Below are positions 7,904 through 18,646 of a stretch of DNA of 44,660 nucleotides, piece by piece. This stretch comes from a bacterium (GTDB taxonomy: Bacteria > UBP15 > UBA6099 > JAJRTR01): contig JAJRTR010000197.1 of NCBI GenBank assembly GCA_024278215.1, positions 1-44,660 of the forward strand, written 5' to 3'. The notes under the pieces were generated by a model that saw only the letters and a program-made list of their open reading frames with translations, searched no databases and was not told the origin of the DNA. Position numbers and translations under genes: made by a program. The first letter of the stretch is position 1; each line of letters opens with the position of its first letter.

Positions 7904-8386
7904 TTATTCTTTCTTGAATGATTCGGAAACAGCGAGATTCACTTCAAGTTTTCCTGTGGACATATCGAGCGGAATGACGATTGTCTTTATATGCTCCTGG
8001 CAGGATATTTCCATTTGCCTGCCGGTGATAACGGATGGCGGGGTTATGTCGGTAGAGTAACCGGCGTCCGCGAGTCCTATGGTGGCGTTGGCGGTGATCA
8101 TATTCGACATCTCTGCGAGTGCGCTCTGAGCGAATTCGTCGAGCTCAAAGATTTTCTCTTCCATGAGCATGACAGCGGCAATGCCTTTAGCGGTTTCCAC
8201 CGACATAGTGATTACAACCTGACCCGTCAATGCGCCGGTTATACCGACGATGATGGCCACATCGTAAGTCTTATACGGGTACTTGTCTCTAAGAAATATT
8301 TTTCCTTTAGATGGTGCTTCTCCGACTGTGCTTTCGATAATGCTTACAATAGATTTTATAAATGGATTAAGAAATTCCGCTTTCAT
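7904..8386 (-). CDS. cheX: Chemotaxis phosphatase CheX
   Basis: A 160-residue CheX. It removes phosphate from CheY-P; the CheC/CheX/FliY family active site ExxN is present as E92-M-S-N95 in ALAEMSNMITANA, close to the Glu96/Asn99 of Thermotoga CheX. The C terminus ends as a normal CheX domain. The start has AAGGAG 8 bases upstream of ATG 8386. It is the last gene of the chemotaxis cluster, 29 bases after the FapA-REC gene. A second, divergent CheX-like protein is encoded at 12635-13138. Confidence 0.88.
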   Translation of the reverse strand: MKAEFLNPFIKSIVSIIESTVGEAPSKGKIFLRDKYPYKTYDVAIIVGITGALTGQVVITMSVETAKGIAAVMLMEEKIFELDEFAQSALAEMSNMITANATIGLADAGYSTDITPPSVITGRQMEISCQEHIKTIVIPLDMSTGKLEVNLAVSESFKKE

Positions 8387-8415
8387 TATTCTGGCTCCTT
8401 ATAAAGTTGCATTGT

Positions 8416-10200
8416 TCACTTACCGGCGACCCGGTTGATGATTTCCACGACCTTGTCCGGAACAAAAGGTTTGATAATGAAATCTTTCGCGCCGGCGATT
8501 ATGGCGTCCTTGACTTTTTCTTTCTGACCCAGCGCCGAGATCATTATTACATTCGCTTTCGGGTTCATTTTTTTGATAGCTTTAAGAGCTGTAAGCCCAT
8601 CGACATTCGGCATTGTTATGTCCATGGTGACGACATCCGGGTTCAGCTTACTATAAAGCTGGACAGCTATTTTGCCGTCTTCCGCTTCGCCCAGCACATT
8701 GAAATTAGCGTTTTCGAGAATATTCTTGAGTTTGTTGCGCATGAATTTAGCGTCATCGACAACCAGCACGGATTTCTTCTTTTCTTTTGTGCCGACACTT
8801 CTTGTTCTCATCTTGCCTGTCATTTCGTCATAAGAAGAAAGCGCGATGCCGCCGGTGTTTTTGTCTGCCGACAGGGTAGCAAATTTCATCGGTTTCCTTA
8901 TTCGTTCTTTCGACGCGCCGATGTATACGAAACAACCGGGGTGTATGAATTCCTCGCCCTTGACCGTCGCGAACGGGTTCACATGAATACGTGTCTTGAG
9001 CGAAGCGATCTTATTCTGGAGTGTAGATTTATTCGCCTCGAGTTTTGCGGCCATTTTTTTGTAATCTTCGATTTTATCATTCGCCACGGTCCCGGAAGTT
9101 CTCAGGCTTTTACGGATACTCTCGAGTTTGAGAACTATTTCATCGAGTTTTTTCTCCATTTCCGACATTTTGATATAGACATCGTGCTTGTATCCTGCGC
9201 GTAAATAGGTAGCTGTTTCCTTGTCGGTGCCAAGGTGTTTTGCCCTGATCTCATGGTATGCCATGATGTCGCCGCCCATGATTTTTCCTTCACGGGATGT
9301 GCATATTATCATTCCGTTGCTTCTGACTCTGCTGGAAATAATAGCTCTGTCGACAATAACATTTCCGTCTGCTTCGACTTCGGAGTTCTCGATGAATTTT
9401 GCGGATATGCTGCCTTTTGCGATAACAGCACCCTCGTTTCGAGTGATTATACCGCCCTTGACCATGATGTCGCCGTTGGAAATAACTTCGCAGGCCTGCA
9501 CGTTGCCGCCGATTGTGATGTTGCCCTCAGCTTTTACGACAAAGCCGTCCGCGATATTTCCCTTTATGTCCAGTGCGCCTGAAAAGTTTATGTTTCCTGT
9601 CGAGTAATCGACATCGCCGTTGACGACATACACAGGGTCGACGCTTACTTCGCCGTTGACTAATTTCGGAGAGCCGTCCATATCGGCGATCAACCGGGTT
9701 CCGTCTTCCGAGGCCGTCACATTTGCCCCCGCTTTGACGGATACTTCCATTCCCCATTCACCGGGTATTTTTTCACCCTTGACGTTTATGCCCTCTTCGC
9801 CTCTTGTTGCAGGTACTTTATACGCGATGACTTCACCCTTTTTGACGGACTTCACAAGGTTCAATTCGCGCAGGTCGATACGATCGCCGTCGTCTGTCGT
9901 CCGCGATGCCTCGTCTGTATCTTTCCACGTATATGTTACAGTGGCATCCTGTCCGAATCCGGGATTAGTGCCCGCGGCGGCCATGAAGTCGACATGTATC
10001 AATTTGCCTTCTTCAACGAAGGCTTCGATCCTTTCATTGTTGACAATGCCGTGGACTACGCCTGCCGCTTTCAGCGCTTTTTTCACATCAATAACATCGA
10101 CCGGTTTCCCAAAGTCGTCCGGTGGAACGATAAAAGCCACAGCGGACATTTTGTCCTCGGAAATCTCGACGGTTACTATTCCGTCCCTGTTCTCACTCAT
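8416..10200 (-). CDS. FapA (DUF342) protein fused to a C-terminal CheY-like receiver
   Basis: 594 residues. The first 470 are a FapA/DUF342 protein like the one at 2011-3480 (VKKALKAAGVVHGIVNNERI, VPATRGEEGINVKGE, then the Gly-rich solenoid with IKGNIADGFVVKAEGNITIGG and a coiled coil). The last 121 (about 474-594) are a complete receiver: VLVVDDAKF, phospho-acceptor D527 in VTMDITMPNVDG, and the Lys in IIKPF. The start is ATG 10200 with GGAGG 9 bases upstream. The fusion implies that FapA activity, thought to act on flagella or the cell surface, is controlled by phosphorylation, perhaps by the CheA or REC-kinase of the same cluster. That link is inference. About 190 bases separate it from the upstream kinase, so it may have its own promoter. 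Confidence 0.85.
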   Translation of the reverse strand: MSENRDGIVTVEISEDKMSAVAFIVPPDDFGKPVDVIDVKKALKAAGVVHGIVNNERIEAFVEEGKLIHVDFMAAAGTNPGFGQDATVTYTWKDTDEASRTTDDGDRIDLRELNLVKSVKKGEVIAYKVPATRGEEGINVKGEKIPGEWGMEVSVKAGANVTASEDGTRLIADMDGSPKLVNGEVSVDPVYVVNGDVDYSTGNINFSGALDIKGNIADGFVVKAEGNITIGGNVQACEVISNGDIMVKGGIITRNEGAVIAKGSISAKFIENSEVEADGNVIVDRAIISSRVRSNGMIICTSREGKIMGGDIMAYHEIRAKHLGTDKETATYLRAGYKHDVYIKMSEMEKKLDEIVLKLESIRKSLRTSGTVANDKIEDYKKMAAKLEANKSTLQNKIASLKTRIHVNPFATVKGEEFIHPGCFVYIGASKERIRKPMKFATLSADKNTGGIALSSYDEMTGKMRTRSVGTKEKKKSVLVVDDAKFMRNKLKNILENANFNVLGEAEDGKIAVQLYSKLNPDVVTMDITMPNVDGLTALKAIKKMNPKANVIMISALGQKEKVKDAIIAGAKDFIIKPFVPDKVVEIINRVAGK

Positions 10201-10388
10201 TTGTCCAAACCTCCAATTAAGTCTTTCTTCTAATTCTTCAGGTTGCCACATAAAAGATGTGTCCTGAATCAAGTTGTTTTTATATCAACCCGCATTGCCT
10301 TTCAGGGCGATTCGGCGCAAAAACATTATCACGAAAAAAAAGCTATATGCAAACGTGAAAGTGTGCCGCTCTCTGTCGTATTTTTAAA

Positions 10389-11591
10389 CTATTCGGCGGT
10401 CCATCGCACCGTCACACTGGTGCCTCTTCCACATTCGGTGTCGTACTCTATCTTCCCGCCGCTTTCCTCTATCACTCCCAGCGCGATGGAGAGACCGAGC
10501 CCTGTGCCTTTCCCAATCGGTTTGGTGGTGAAGAAGGGCTCGAAAATCTTGTCTCTCTCATCTTCCGGAATGCCTTCTCCGTTGTCAGTGATTACGAGTA
10601 CCTTATTGCCGGCGGCCAATTCTGTTTTAACCTCTATAGCCGGGTCTTCAACATGTTCCAGCGCATCACAGGAATTCTGTATAAAGTTCATAATTGTATG
10701 AACCAGGTTCTGCCCATTTGCGGAAATACTCCCGACATTATCTGAAAGCATTTTCTCGACGGATATGTTCCTCAATCGTGGAGAAAGAATACTCAAAGCG
10801 TTTTCTACACAATCGTTCAGTGAGGCTTCCTGAACATCCCCCTGGTCACGTCTCGCAAATGTTCTCAATGCCATGGAAATCTGTGAAACCCTTGTGACGC
10901 CGTTTCTTATTCCCTGAAGAATCCCATCGAGATTTTGTCTGATTTTTATAATTTCTTTTTTGTCGATCCCGCTGCTTTCCAGGATTTCATCGACTCTCTT
11001 CAGGTACTTTTCGAGAGTCTGGATATTTGTGGAAATGAATGCGAGCGGATTATTTATCTCATGGGCCATGCCGGCCGACATGGTGCCGAGCACTTTCAGT
11101 CTTTCCGAATGTACGAGTTCACGCTGTTGCTGTTTTATCGTGTCGAGAGCCTCCTCGAGCTCCGAAGTCCTGTTCGCAAGGTGTTTGAGGAGTTCGCGGT
11201 TTTCCACCTTCAGCAATCTTTTCTCAGCGGCGCTGTCGATAATGCCGGGTAGAATCGAGGGCGCGTCGATGGGTTTCTTAAGGAAATCAATTGCGCCGAG
11301 CCGCATCGCTTCAAGAATATTACCGGCATTTCTGTGTGCGGAAATCACAATAACCTGTGTGTCGGAGTCTCTCTTTCGTGCAGCCTTCAGGACATCCATT
11401 CCTGATGCGCCGGGCATTTTCAGGTCGGTAAGGATAACGTCATATCTGTTCTGCTGAATCTTTTCGACAGCTTCTTCGCCACTTCCTGAAATATCGGGTT
11501 CGTAGCCGTACTTTTCAAGTATCTTCCGGAGCGTATCGAGGAACAAATCCTCGTCGTCCACAACCAGCAGTTTTAAATTCTTACGGTCCAC
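10389..11591 (-). CDS. Histidine kinase with N-terminal receiver domain
   Basis: 400 residues, soluble. Receiver domain at 1-120 (VVDDED, D56 in VILTDLKMPG, Lys in FLKKP). Next comes a coiled-coil linker (about 122-165), a HisKA domain with the phospho-acceptor H177 in AGMAHEINNPLAF, and a HATPase domain with the N box (MNFIQNSCDAL), DNGEGIP and GKGTGLGLSIALGVIEESGG. It lacks a sensor or membrane part, so input probably comes by phosphorylation of the receiver, for instance from CheA. It starts 9 bases after cheB and is probably co-transcribed. The target regulator may be the receiver of the FapA fusion downstream; that is inference. Confidence 0.88.
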   Translation of the reverse strand: MDRKNLKLLVVDDEDLFLDTLRKILEKYGYEPDISGSGEEAVEKIQQNRYDVILTDLKMPGASGMDVLKAARKRDSDTQVIVISAHRNAGNILEAMRLGAIDFLKKPIDAPSILPGIIDSAAEKRLLKVENRELLKHLANRTSELEEALDTIKQQQRELVHSERLKVLGTMSAGMAHEINNPLAFISTNIQTLEKYLKRVDEILESSGIDKKEIIKIRQNLDGILQGIRNGVTRVSQISMALRTFARRDQGDVQEASLNDCVENALSILSPRLRNISVEKMLSDNVGSISANGQNLVHTIMNFIQNSCDALEHVEDPAIEVKTELAAGNKVLVITDNGEGIPEDERDKIFEPFFTTKPIGKGTGLGLSIALGVIEESGGKIEYDTECGRGTSVTVRWTAE

Positions 11592-11600
11592 CGAAACTCC

Positions 11601-13138
<1,538 letters not shown>

Positions 13139-13555
13139 TTTTTCCTGTGGACTCATCTTCCCACTCTCCAAGTATGTCGATGACAATATTTCTGATAAGC
13201 TCCGGAGTGAACGGTTTTCTAATGAAGGCTGTCACACCCTTATTTATCAGCCTTTCTATTTTCGCGCGGCTGCCCTCTGTGGAGACGACGACAGTCGGCA
13301 GATTATCAAGGATATCCTCTTTTTTCATTGTTTCTATCATTTCAACGCCATCCATCACAGGCATGTTTATATCTACAAAGACCAGATCAATCCAGTTGTT
13401 GCGCAAAATATCGAGCGCCTCTCTGCCGTTGCCTGCTTCATGCACTATCCCGACAGGTATTCCCGCTGCCGCAAGAGTCTTTTTCAGCATCGTCCTGATG
13501 ATAGTCGAATCATCAGCAGTCAGAAAATTGAAAGCCATGTCTGCTCTCTCCTCAC

Positions 13556-14041
13556 CTAAAGTTCCATTTTCTCGCCCTTGATCTTCAGGTATGTCTTTCC
13601 CGTCCCTATTTCAAGCATCATAATAATCGGATAGCTGTTACCGATGTGTTCACCGGACATGATCACATTGTTTTTCCAGAATATCTTTCGCATATAGATG
13701 TAATTTCTTCTTCCGATCTCGAACATGTCGTTTCCTTGAGTCGTTTTTCCGCCGCCCGCAACTTTTACAACCATTCTGTTCTTTTTCGCGCCAAGTTTGT
13801 AAGCTTCTTTGAACATCATTGGAATCCCGGTGTCGGCATACATGAAAGGATTTCTCTTAGCTTTGTCCGGCTCGTTTTTCGAGCCCGGGAGTTGGAAATG
13901 CAGCAGTGCTCCCACATGAACCTCAGGATCATATATTGTTATTCCTATACAGGAGCCGAGCGCGTGTGTAATGATGATGTCGTTTGGATTCGATGATATC
14001 TTCATGTCGGAAACGCCAACGACTTTTCTGTTTCTGTTCAT
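13556..14041 (-). CDS. cheD: Chemoreceptor glutamine deamidase CheD
   Basis: 161 residues. The catalytic triad of CheD is in place: T25 and C31 in ITHALGSCIGITI and H48 in GALLHFQLPG, with the same spacing as Thr21/Cys27/His44 in Thermotoga CheD. KVAGGG and the FEIGRRNY segment are also typical. CheD deamidates receptor glutamines and, in CheC/CheX organisms, can bind the phosphatase. It lies 62 bases after cheR. The ribosome site is weak. Because no receptor gene is present in the window, its substrates must be encoded elsewhere. Confidence 0.93.
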   Translation of the reverse strand: MNRNRKVVGVSDMKISSNPNDIIITHALGSCIGITIYDPEVHVGALLHFQLPGSKNEPDKAKRNPFMYADTGIPMMFKEAYKLGAKKNRMVVKVAGGGKTTQGNDMFEIGRRNYIYMRKIFWKNNVIMSGEHIGNSYPIIMMLEIGTGKTYLKIKGEKMEL

Positions 14042-14103
14042 TCTTTATGTCCGTTTCGCTATATTCGAAAAGTATTCCCCGGATTTCAATGAGAATGAGT
14101 TCA

Positions 14104-14985
14104 TTACGATTTCCGGTAGACTGCCGGTTTTATGTATTTAAAACCATGTTTTATACTCGAAAGGCTTTCAGAATGTCCGACAAAGAAGTAGCCTCCCGGC
14201 AGTATCGCATCATAGAATTTATTGACAAGTTCCTTCTGTGTGGCCCTGTCGAAATAGATCATTACATTGCGGCAGAAAACGACGTTGAACTTTCCCTGGA
14301 AAGGCCATTGCGCCATGAGGTTGAGCTGCCTGAACCGCACAAGGGCGGTAAGGTCCGGGTTGACTTTATACTGCTCTCCTTTCCTGTTCGGATATCGTGA
14401 AAAATATTTGAGGCGGAAACCTTTGGGAGTGGCCCTGAAAGCCGAAGCATTATATATTCCCTGCTCCGCCCGGTTGAGGATTCTCGTGGAAATATCAGTC
14501 GCGAGAATAAGAGCGTCCATTCGGTGCATATTGGGGATTTGTTCTCTCATCAGCATGGCGATCGTGTAGGGTTCCTCGCCGGAAGAACATCCCGCGCTCC
14601 ATATTCTCAACTTTCTGTCTTTATCAGGATCAATCGGCTTCAGCACATTTTTTGTCAGAAAGTCGAAGTGGTCTTCTTCCCTGAAAAAGAATGTGAGATT
14701 AGTCGTCAAGACATCTACCATGTTGATCAACTCTTCGCCGGTAGCGTCCTGCTCGACGTAATGGAGATATTCTTTGTAAGTGTCGAAACCGAGTTTTCGC
14801 AGGCGCTTGTTTAGTCGTGCCTGGACGAGTTCTTTTTTACCGTCATGAAGATTTATTCGGGAAAGTTCGTAGACTTTATCGCTGATAATCTTAAATTCAC
14901 GATCCGACAACGGGCGGCTTTTAAGGATGTTGCCGACCGGGGCGTTATTGTGCTTCTCGTATGTTTTGTTATACCTGTTTTGCAA
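14104..14985 (-). CDS. cheR: Chemotaxis protein methyltransferase CheR
   Basis: About 293 residues. An N-terminal helical domain (LSDREFKIISDKVYELSRINL, then TFFFREEDHFDFL) is followed by the SAM-binding fold: IWSAGCSSGEEPYTIAM (motif I), LATDISTRIL, and VFCRNVMIYFD. It transfers methyl groups to receptor glutamates. There is no ATG near the start. TTG 14985 has AGGA 8-9 bases upstream and is preferred; TTG 15012 would overlap the cheA stop but has no ribosome site. There is no C-terminal TPR extension. Confidence 0.92.
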   Translation of the reverse strand: MQNRYNKTYEKHNNAPVGNILKSRPLSDREFKIISDKVYELSRINLHDGKKELVQARLNKRLRKLGFDTYKEYLHYVEQDATGEELINMVDVLTTNLTFFFREEDHFDFLTKNVLKPIDPDKDRKLRIWSAGCSSGEEPYTIAMLMREQIPNMHRMDALILATDISTRILNRAEQGIYNASAFRATPKGFRLKYFSRYPNRKGEQYKVNPDLTALVRFRQLNLMAQWPFQGKFNVVFCRNVMIYFDRATQKELVNKFYDAILPGGYFFVGHSESLSSIKHGFKYIKPAVYRKS

Positions 14986-15008
14986 AAATACTCTTCCTGA
15001 ACACAGCT

Positions 15009-17648
15009 TCAAACCGGTGCGAATTCGGCATTATTGGCAAGTCGCACAAGACCTGTCGTATCAAGTATAAGGGAGACTTTCCCGTCGCCGAGAATCGCGC
15101 CTCCGGATATACCCTCGAGATTGTCGAAAGCCCGTCCCAGCGATTTTATCACCACCTGCTGCTGGCCAAGGAGCTTATCGACCAGCAACGCGCATTTCTT
15201 GCCGTCTCCCGTGATAATGACGAGAAGCGCCTCTTCCGGTTTGGACACGGCACCTTCTATTTCAAACAACCGGTAGAGCCTGAAAAGAGGGATCAGGCTG
15301 TCCCTGACATTCAGCATTTCCCCTTTGCCCACCACGGTCTTCACCTGCCCGTTTTCAGGCCTGATGCTTTTCATGATGGCGATTGTGGGGATGATGAATT
15401 TTTCTTTTCCGACCGAAATGAGCATTCCCTCGATGATGGCGAGTGTGAGCGGCAGCCTGATTATGAATTCGGTGCCCTTGCCTTTTTGGGTTTTTATTTC
15501 CACCCGGCCCCTGAGTCCGTCTATACACTTCTTTACAACGTCCATGCCGACGCCCCTGCCGGAAACATCGGTCACCTCTTCGGCGGTCGAAAAGCCGGGT
15601 TTGAAAATGAGATTGTATATATCTTCTCGGCTGAGTTCCTGTCCCGGTTCTATCAATTGTTTAGCTTCAGCCTTTGCGCGTATCTTGTCGACATCCAGCC
15701 CTTTGCCATCGTCCGCTATTGATATTACAACATTGCCGCCCTCGTGCTTTGCCGATATACGCACACTGCCTTTTTTCGGCTTATCCGACAGGCTCCTCTC
15801 AGCCGGGGATTCAATACCGTGGTCTACAGCGTTTCTGACCATGTGCACGAGAGGGCTGCTTATCTCTTCGACAACATTTCTGTCGAGTTCGGTGTCTTCG
15901 CCGGAATAGGAAAACTCGACGGGAACGCCCGATTTTACTGAAAGATCGCGGGCGATTCTGGCCAGCTTTTGAAAAGTGCTTTTCAAGGAAATCATTCTCA
16001 TGCTGGTAGCGAGTTCCTGGAGTTCCCGCGTTATCTTGCCAAGGTGCGCGACATTCTGTGCGAGCTTCTCATTTTTTGTATCTCTTATCTCAGGTTCCTG
16101 GACGACCATCGAGTTGGCGATAACAAGCTCCCCTACAGCGTCGATAAGTGTGTCGAGTCTGCTGGTGCTGACTTTTATCATGGAACTGATGCGCGTCGAT
16201 ATCATCGGCGTCTTTACAGACGATTCTTTTTTCTGAGCCCTGAGAGCCAGCGCGACATCCTTCGCTTTTACCGCGCCTTCCTCGACAAGCAACTCGCCGA
16301 GTGGCCGTTTTTCACCGCCATGTTGTTTCTCCAGCACTTTATCGATTACTTCGCGACCGATTACTCCTGAATTCGTCAGCACTTCTCCGATCTTCTTGCC
16401 GGGAAGCATGACAACTTCCCTTTCGCTGGATTCGGCAGGGTTATCAAGCCGCGAGAGCAGTTCGTCGATACCTTCGGGCCTCACATATTTGCCGCCCGAA
16501 ATGTTTCGGCTGATGACCTCCACAAGCTCCTTGAGCATGTCGAGCGCATCGAAGCATACGTCGGCATAATTTCCTTTCAGTATTATGCGGCCCTCACGGG
16601 CATCGTCGAGCAGCGACTCCGTGCGATGGGCGATATTGCCGACATCCTTAAGCTTAAGAAAACCGGCTATCCCCTTTACGTTGTGAAACGCTCTGAAAAG
16701 TTCCTGCAAGTCCTCCTGGCTTTCAGGGTTGGTTTCGAGGCTGAGCAGCGCAGTCTCCGCATTGCTCAAATATTCCAGTGTCTCTGTCACGAAGTCCATC
16801 AACTCGCCGCGTTCGGCATCGAGGTTTATGATAATAGGTCTGTAATGCGATACAGGTTTTACAGGCTGTCCGGTCTTCTGGGGATGCACGCCGAATTTCG
16901 TGCGGATACTGTCGATCAAAGAATCTTCTATTTCAGGAATGTTGTCCGGTTTCAGGCTGTCGCAGAAGTCCGCAAGAAAATCTTTAGCAGCAAGCAGTCC
17001 GTCTGCAATATTTCTTTTCGACGCATTCTTGTTCTGTTCGATAATGCTCTCCAGGTCGTGAAGGAAGCCCGAAAGCGCTTCAAGACCGATCGCTCCCGCT
17101 TCGCCTTTCGCGTTGTGAATGTATCTTTTCACCTCGTCCAGATCGGCGCTGCCGTCATCTTTTTCCAGCGAAAGAATCTGCGATTCGAATTCATCGAGCA
17201 TCAACCTCTGATTCTGGATAAACGCATCAATGAGATCGGGAGTCACAAGTTCGTTGAAAACGCCGGATGACGGTTTGGCTGGAGACATGTCGCCTGTCGA
17301 TTCATAAATCCCGGCTTCATCTTCAGGCTCGTCCGATGCGTCCTCGTCTCCGCCTCTCATTTCGCGCTCGATGTGAGCGATCATGCCCTGCAAATCCGTT
17401 ATGTGTTCTGTGAGCTTATCCGTCAGTGCCGGGATATCTGCATCGTCCTCGATCAATTCGGTGGAAGTCTCAAGCGTGTCTCCGGCGGCAATACGAAATT
17501 CTTCCGGCATTTCTTCATTGAGCGCAAGTTTCTCCACCTGGTATATAACTGCCTCGGCGACATCCTGGTCGTCCGGCTCGAGTTCCATCACAAGAGCAGC
17601 TACAACCTCCAGTACCATTCTTGCTTCTTCTATTATGTGTTCGTTCAT
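15009..17648 (-). CDS. cheA: Chemotaxis histidine kinase CheA with two Hpt domains
   Basis: 879 residues, longer than usual (about 650-700). Order: an N-terminal helical region without a clear Hpt histidine (1-100); Hpt 1 with H178 in IHNAKGEAGAIGL; Hpt 2 with H322 in FHNVKGIAGFLKL; a segment at about 417-473 with two tandem LGELL.EEG-like units (IGEVLTNSGVI, LGELLVEEGAV), resembling the MshEN/type II secretion E N-terminal fold; the dimerisation domain (TSRLDTLIDAVGELVI); HATPase (RNAVDHGIE, DDGKG, GRGVGMDVV); and a C-terminal CheW-like domain (FIIPTIAIMKSIRP). ATG 17648 overlaps the preceding stop (ATGA) and follows AAGGGGAC. No separate CheW is encoded nearby. Confidence 0.95.
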   Translation of the reverse strand: MNEHIIEEARMVLEVVAALVMELEPDDQDVAEAVIYQVEKLALNEEMPEEFRIAAGDTLETSTELIEDDADIPALTDKLTEHITDLQGMIAHIEREMRGGDEDASDEPEDEAGIYESTGDMSPAKPSSGVFNELVTPDLIDAFIQNQRLMLDEFESQILSLEKDDGSADLDEVKRYIHNAKGEAGAIGLEALSGFLHDLESIIEQNKNASKRNIADGLLAAKDFLADFCDSLKPDNIPEIEDSLIDSIRTKFGVHPQKTGQPVKPVSHYRPIIINLDAERGELMDFVTETLEYLSNAETALLSLETNPESQEDLQELFRAFHNVKGIAGFLKLKDVGNIAHRTESLLDDAREGRIILKGNYADVCFDALDMLKELVEVISRNISGGKYVRPEGIDELLSRLDNPAESSEREVVMLPGKKIGEVLTNSGVIGREVIDKVLEKQHGGEKRPLGELLVEEGAVKAKDVALALRAQKKESSVKTPMISTRISSMIKVSTSRLDTLIDAVGELVIANSMVVQEPEIRDTKNEKLAQNVAHLGKITRELQELATSMRMISLKSTFQKLARIARDLSVKSGVPVEFSYSGEDTELDRNVVEEISSPLVHMVRNAVDHGIESPAERSLSDKPKKGSVRISAKHEGGNVVISIADDGKGLDVDKIRAKAEAKQLIEPGQELSREDIYNLIFKPGFSTAEEVTDVSGRGVGMDVVKKCIDGLRGRVEIKTQKGKGTEFIIRLPLTLAIIEGMLISVGKEKFIIPTIAIMKSIRPENGQVKTVVGKGEMLNVRDSLIPLFRLYRLFEIEGAVSKPEEALLVIITGDGKKCALLVDKLLGQQQVVIKSLGRAFDNLEGISGGAILGDGKVSLILDTTGLVRLANNAEFAPV

Positions 17649-18082
17649 GGAGTCCCCTTGAAATTTTCAAAACCCATTCCCTTTTTCCATCTTGCTACTC
17701 TTTCGATCGCGCATTTAACAGCATCGACAAGCAAGTCAAGATCATGGAAAGGTTTCGCGAAATAATCCGCCGCGCCTGCCGAAAAGCAATCCAGTAGATA
17801 CGACATGTTGGAATATGCTGTCATTACTATCACCACGCACATCGGATTCACATCCTTGATACGCCGAAGGAGTTCTACTCCATCCATCCCCGGCATCTTT
17901 ATATCGGTAATAATGATGTTGTAGTGATCGTTCAATAACTTCTGAACCACTTCACGCGGGTCACTGCATATATCGGCATTTATACCCTCCAGATCGAAGT
18001 GCCTCTTCAGGCTTTCAAGTAGTTGCACTTCGTCGTCAACAATCAGAATGCTTTCCTGACTGTAGTCAATTTTGTTTGCCAT
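17645..18082 (-). CDS. Response regulator, single receiver domain
   Basis: 145 residues: ILIVDDEVQLLESLKRHF, phospho-acceptor D60 in NIIITDIKMPGMDG, MTAYSN and the Lys in YFAKPFHDLD. The short basic tail carries no DNA-binding or output domain. It is the first gene of the chemotaxis operon, with AAGGAG 6 bases before ATG 18082, and overlaps cheA by 4 bases. It is more like NtrC-type receivers than CheY, so it may report to the REC-kinase rather than a motor; that is inference. Confidence 0.88.
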   Translation of the reverse strand: MANKIDYSQESILIVDDEVQLLESLKRHFDLEGINADICSDPREVVQKLLNDHYNIIITDIKMPGMDGVELLRRIKDVNPMCVVIVMTAYSNMSYLLDCFSAGAADYFAKPFHDLDLLVDAVKCAIERVARWKKGMGFENFKGTP

Positions 18083-18195
18083 TCACATCTCCTTCGAATT
18101 AAGAAAAGCGTAATATCAGATTTTTCTCTCCACAATCCAACCGGAAATTCATCCGTAATTCTTATATATTGTAGACTAAATTATTATTTATACAG

Positions 18196-18591
18196 GAGCA
18201 GATTGCAAAATTATCTTCGCAGCCGGACGCGGCAGAAACAGAATACAGTAATCGGCTCGCACATATACAAGTAATTTACCGTATGCCCATCGTCATAGAT
18301 GACATGTAATATATCAACATCCATGCCAACTACTGAATATACGTCCCTGATCATCATCGCAAGCCGGTCGGTCAAAACACCTGTGCAGTAGGATGAAAGG
18401 GCGCGGGAGCGAGATTCTTCGCTTTACTTCGTGCCTTCAGTACGACAAACAGGGAAACGCAATAATAAAGTTCACATAATGTATTAATTACCATACAACA
18501 TGTCTGTATCTGCATATAAGTGCCGGTGTGCGATCAGAAGTCATAACAATTTCGCTCGACCTCGCTACGAACATGATTTTGAAACAGGCTC
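18196..18591. repeat. Region bounded by two inverted, degenerate repeat A ends
   Basis: The left end, GAGCAGATTGCAAAATTA (18196 onward), and the reverse complement of the right end (18546-18591) both resemble the left terminus of repeat A, including the TTCGTAGCGAG-like segment at the right. The 396 bases between them are unlike the complete repeat and contain a decayed coding fragment. It may be two partial insertions or a composite unit. The rest of the 18083-18646 gap holds only AT-rich sequence. Confidence 0.45.
18255..18426 (-). pseudogene. Coding remnant of unknown family
   Basis: On the minus strand one frame stays open for about 57 codons between a stop and the repeat-A-like end. It reads like protein, with LTDRLAMMIRDVYSV and DVDILHVIYDDGHTVNYLY, but has no good start or ribosome site. 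I do not recognise the family. It may be a leftover of a gene cut by the flanking repeats, or a chance open frame. Confidence 0.25.
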
Positions 18592-18646
18592 GATAGTGAT
18601 ATAGTTTTATGGAAATCCGCAACCTGAATGTTCTATACTGAATGTC

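Noticed and set aside
8407-9204. Long plus-strand frames opposite the FapA-REC, cheB and cheA genes (for example 8407-9204 and 11640-12725)
   Set aside because: Antisense shadows of well-identified genes, caused by codon bias; Cys-, His- and Arg-rich with no domain.
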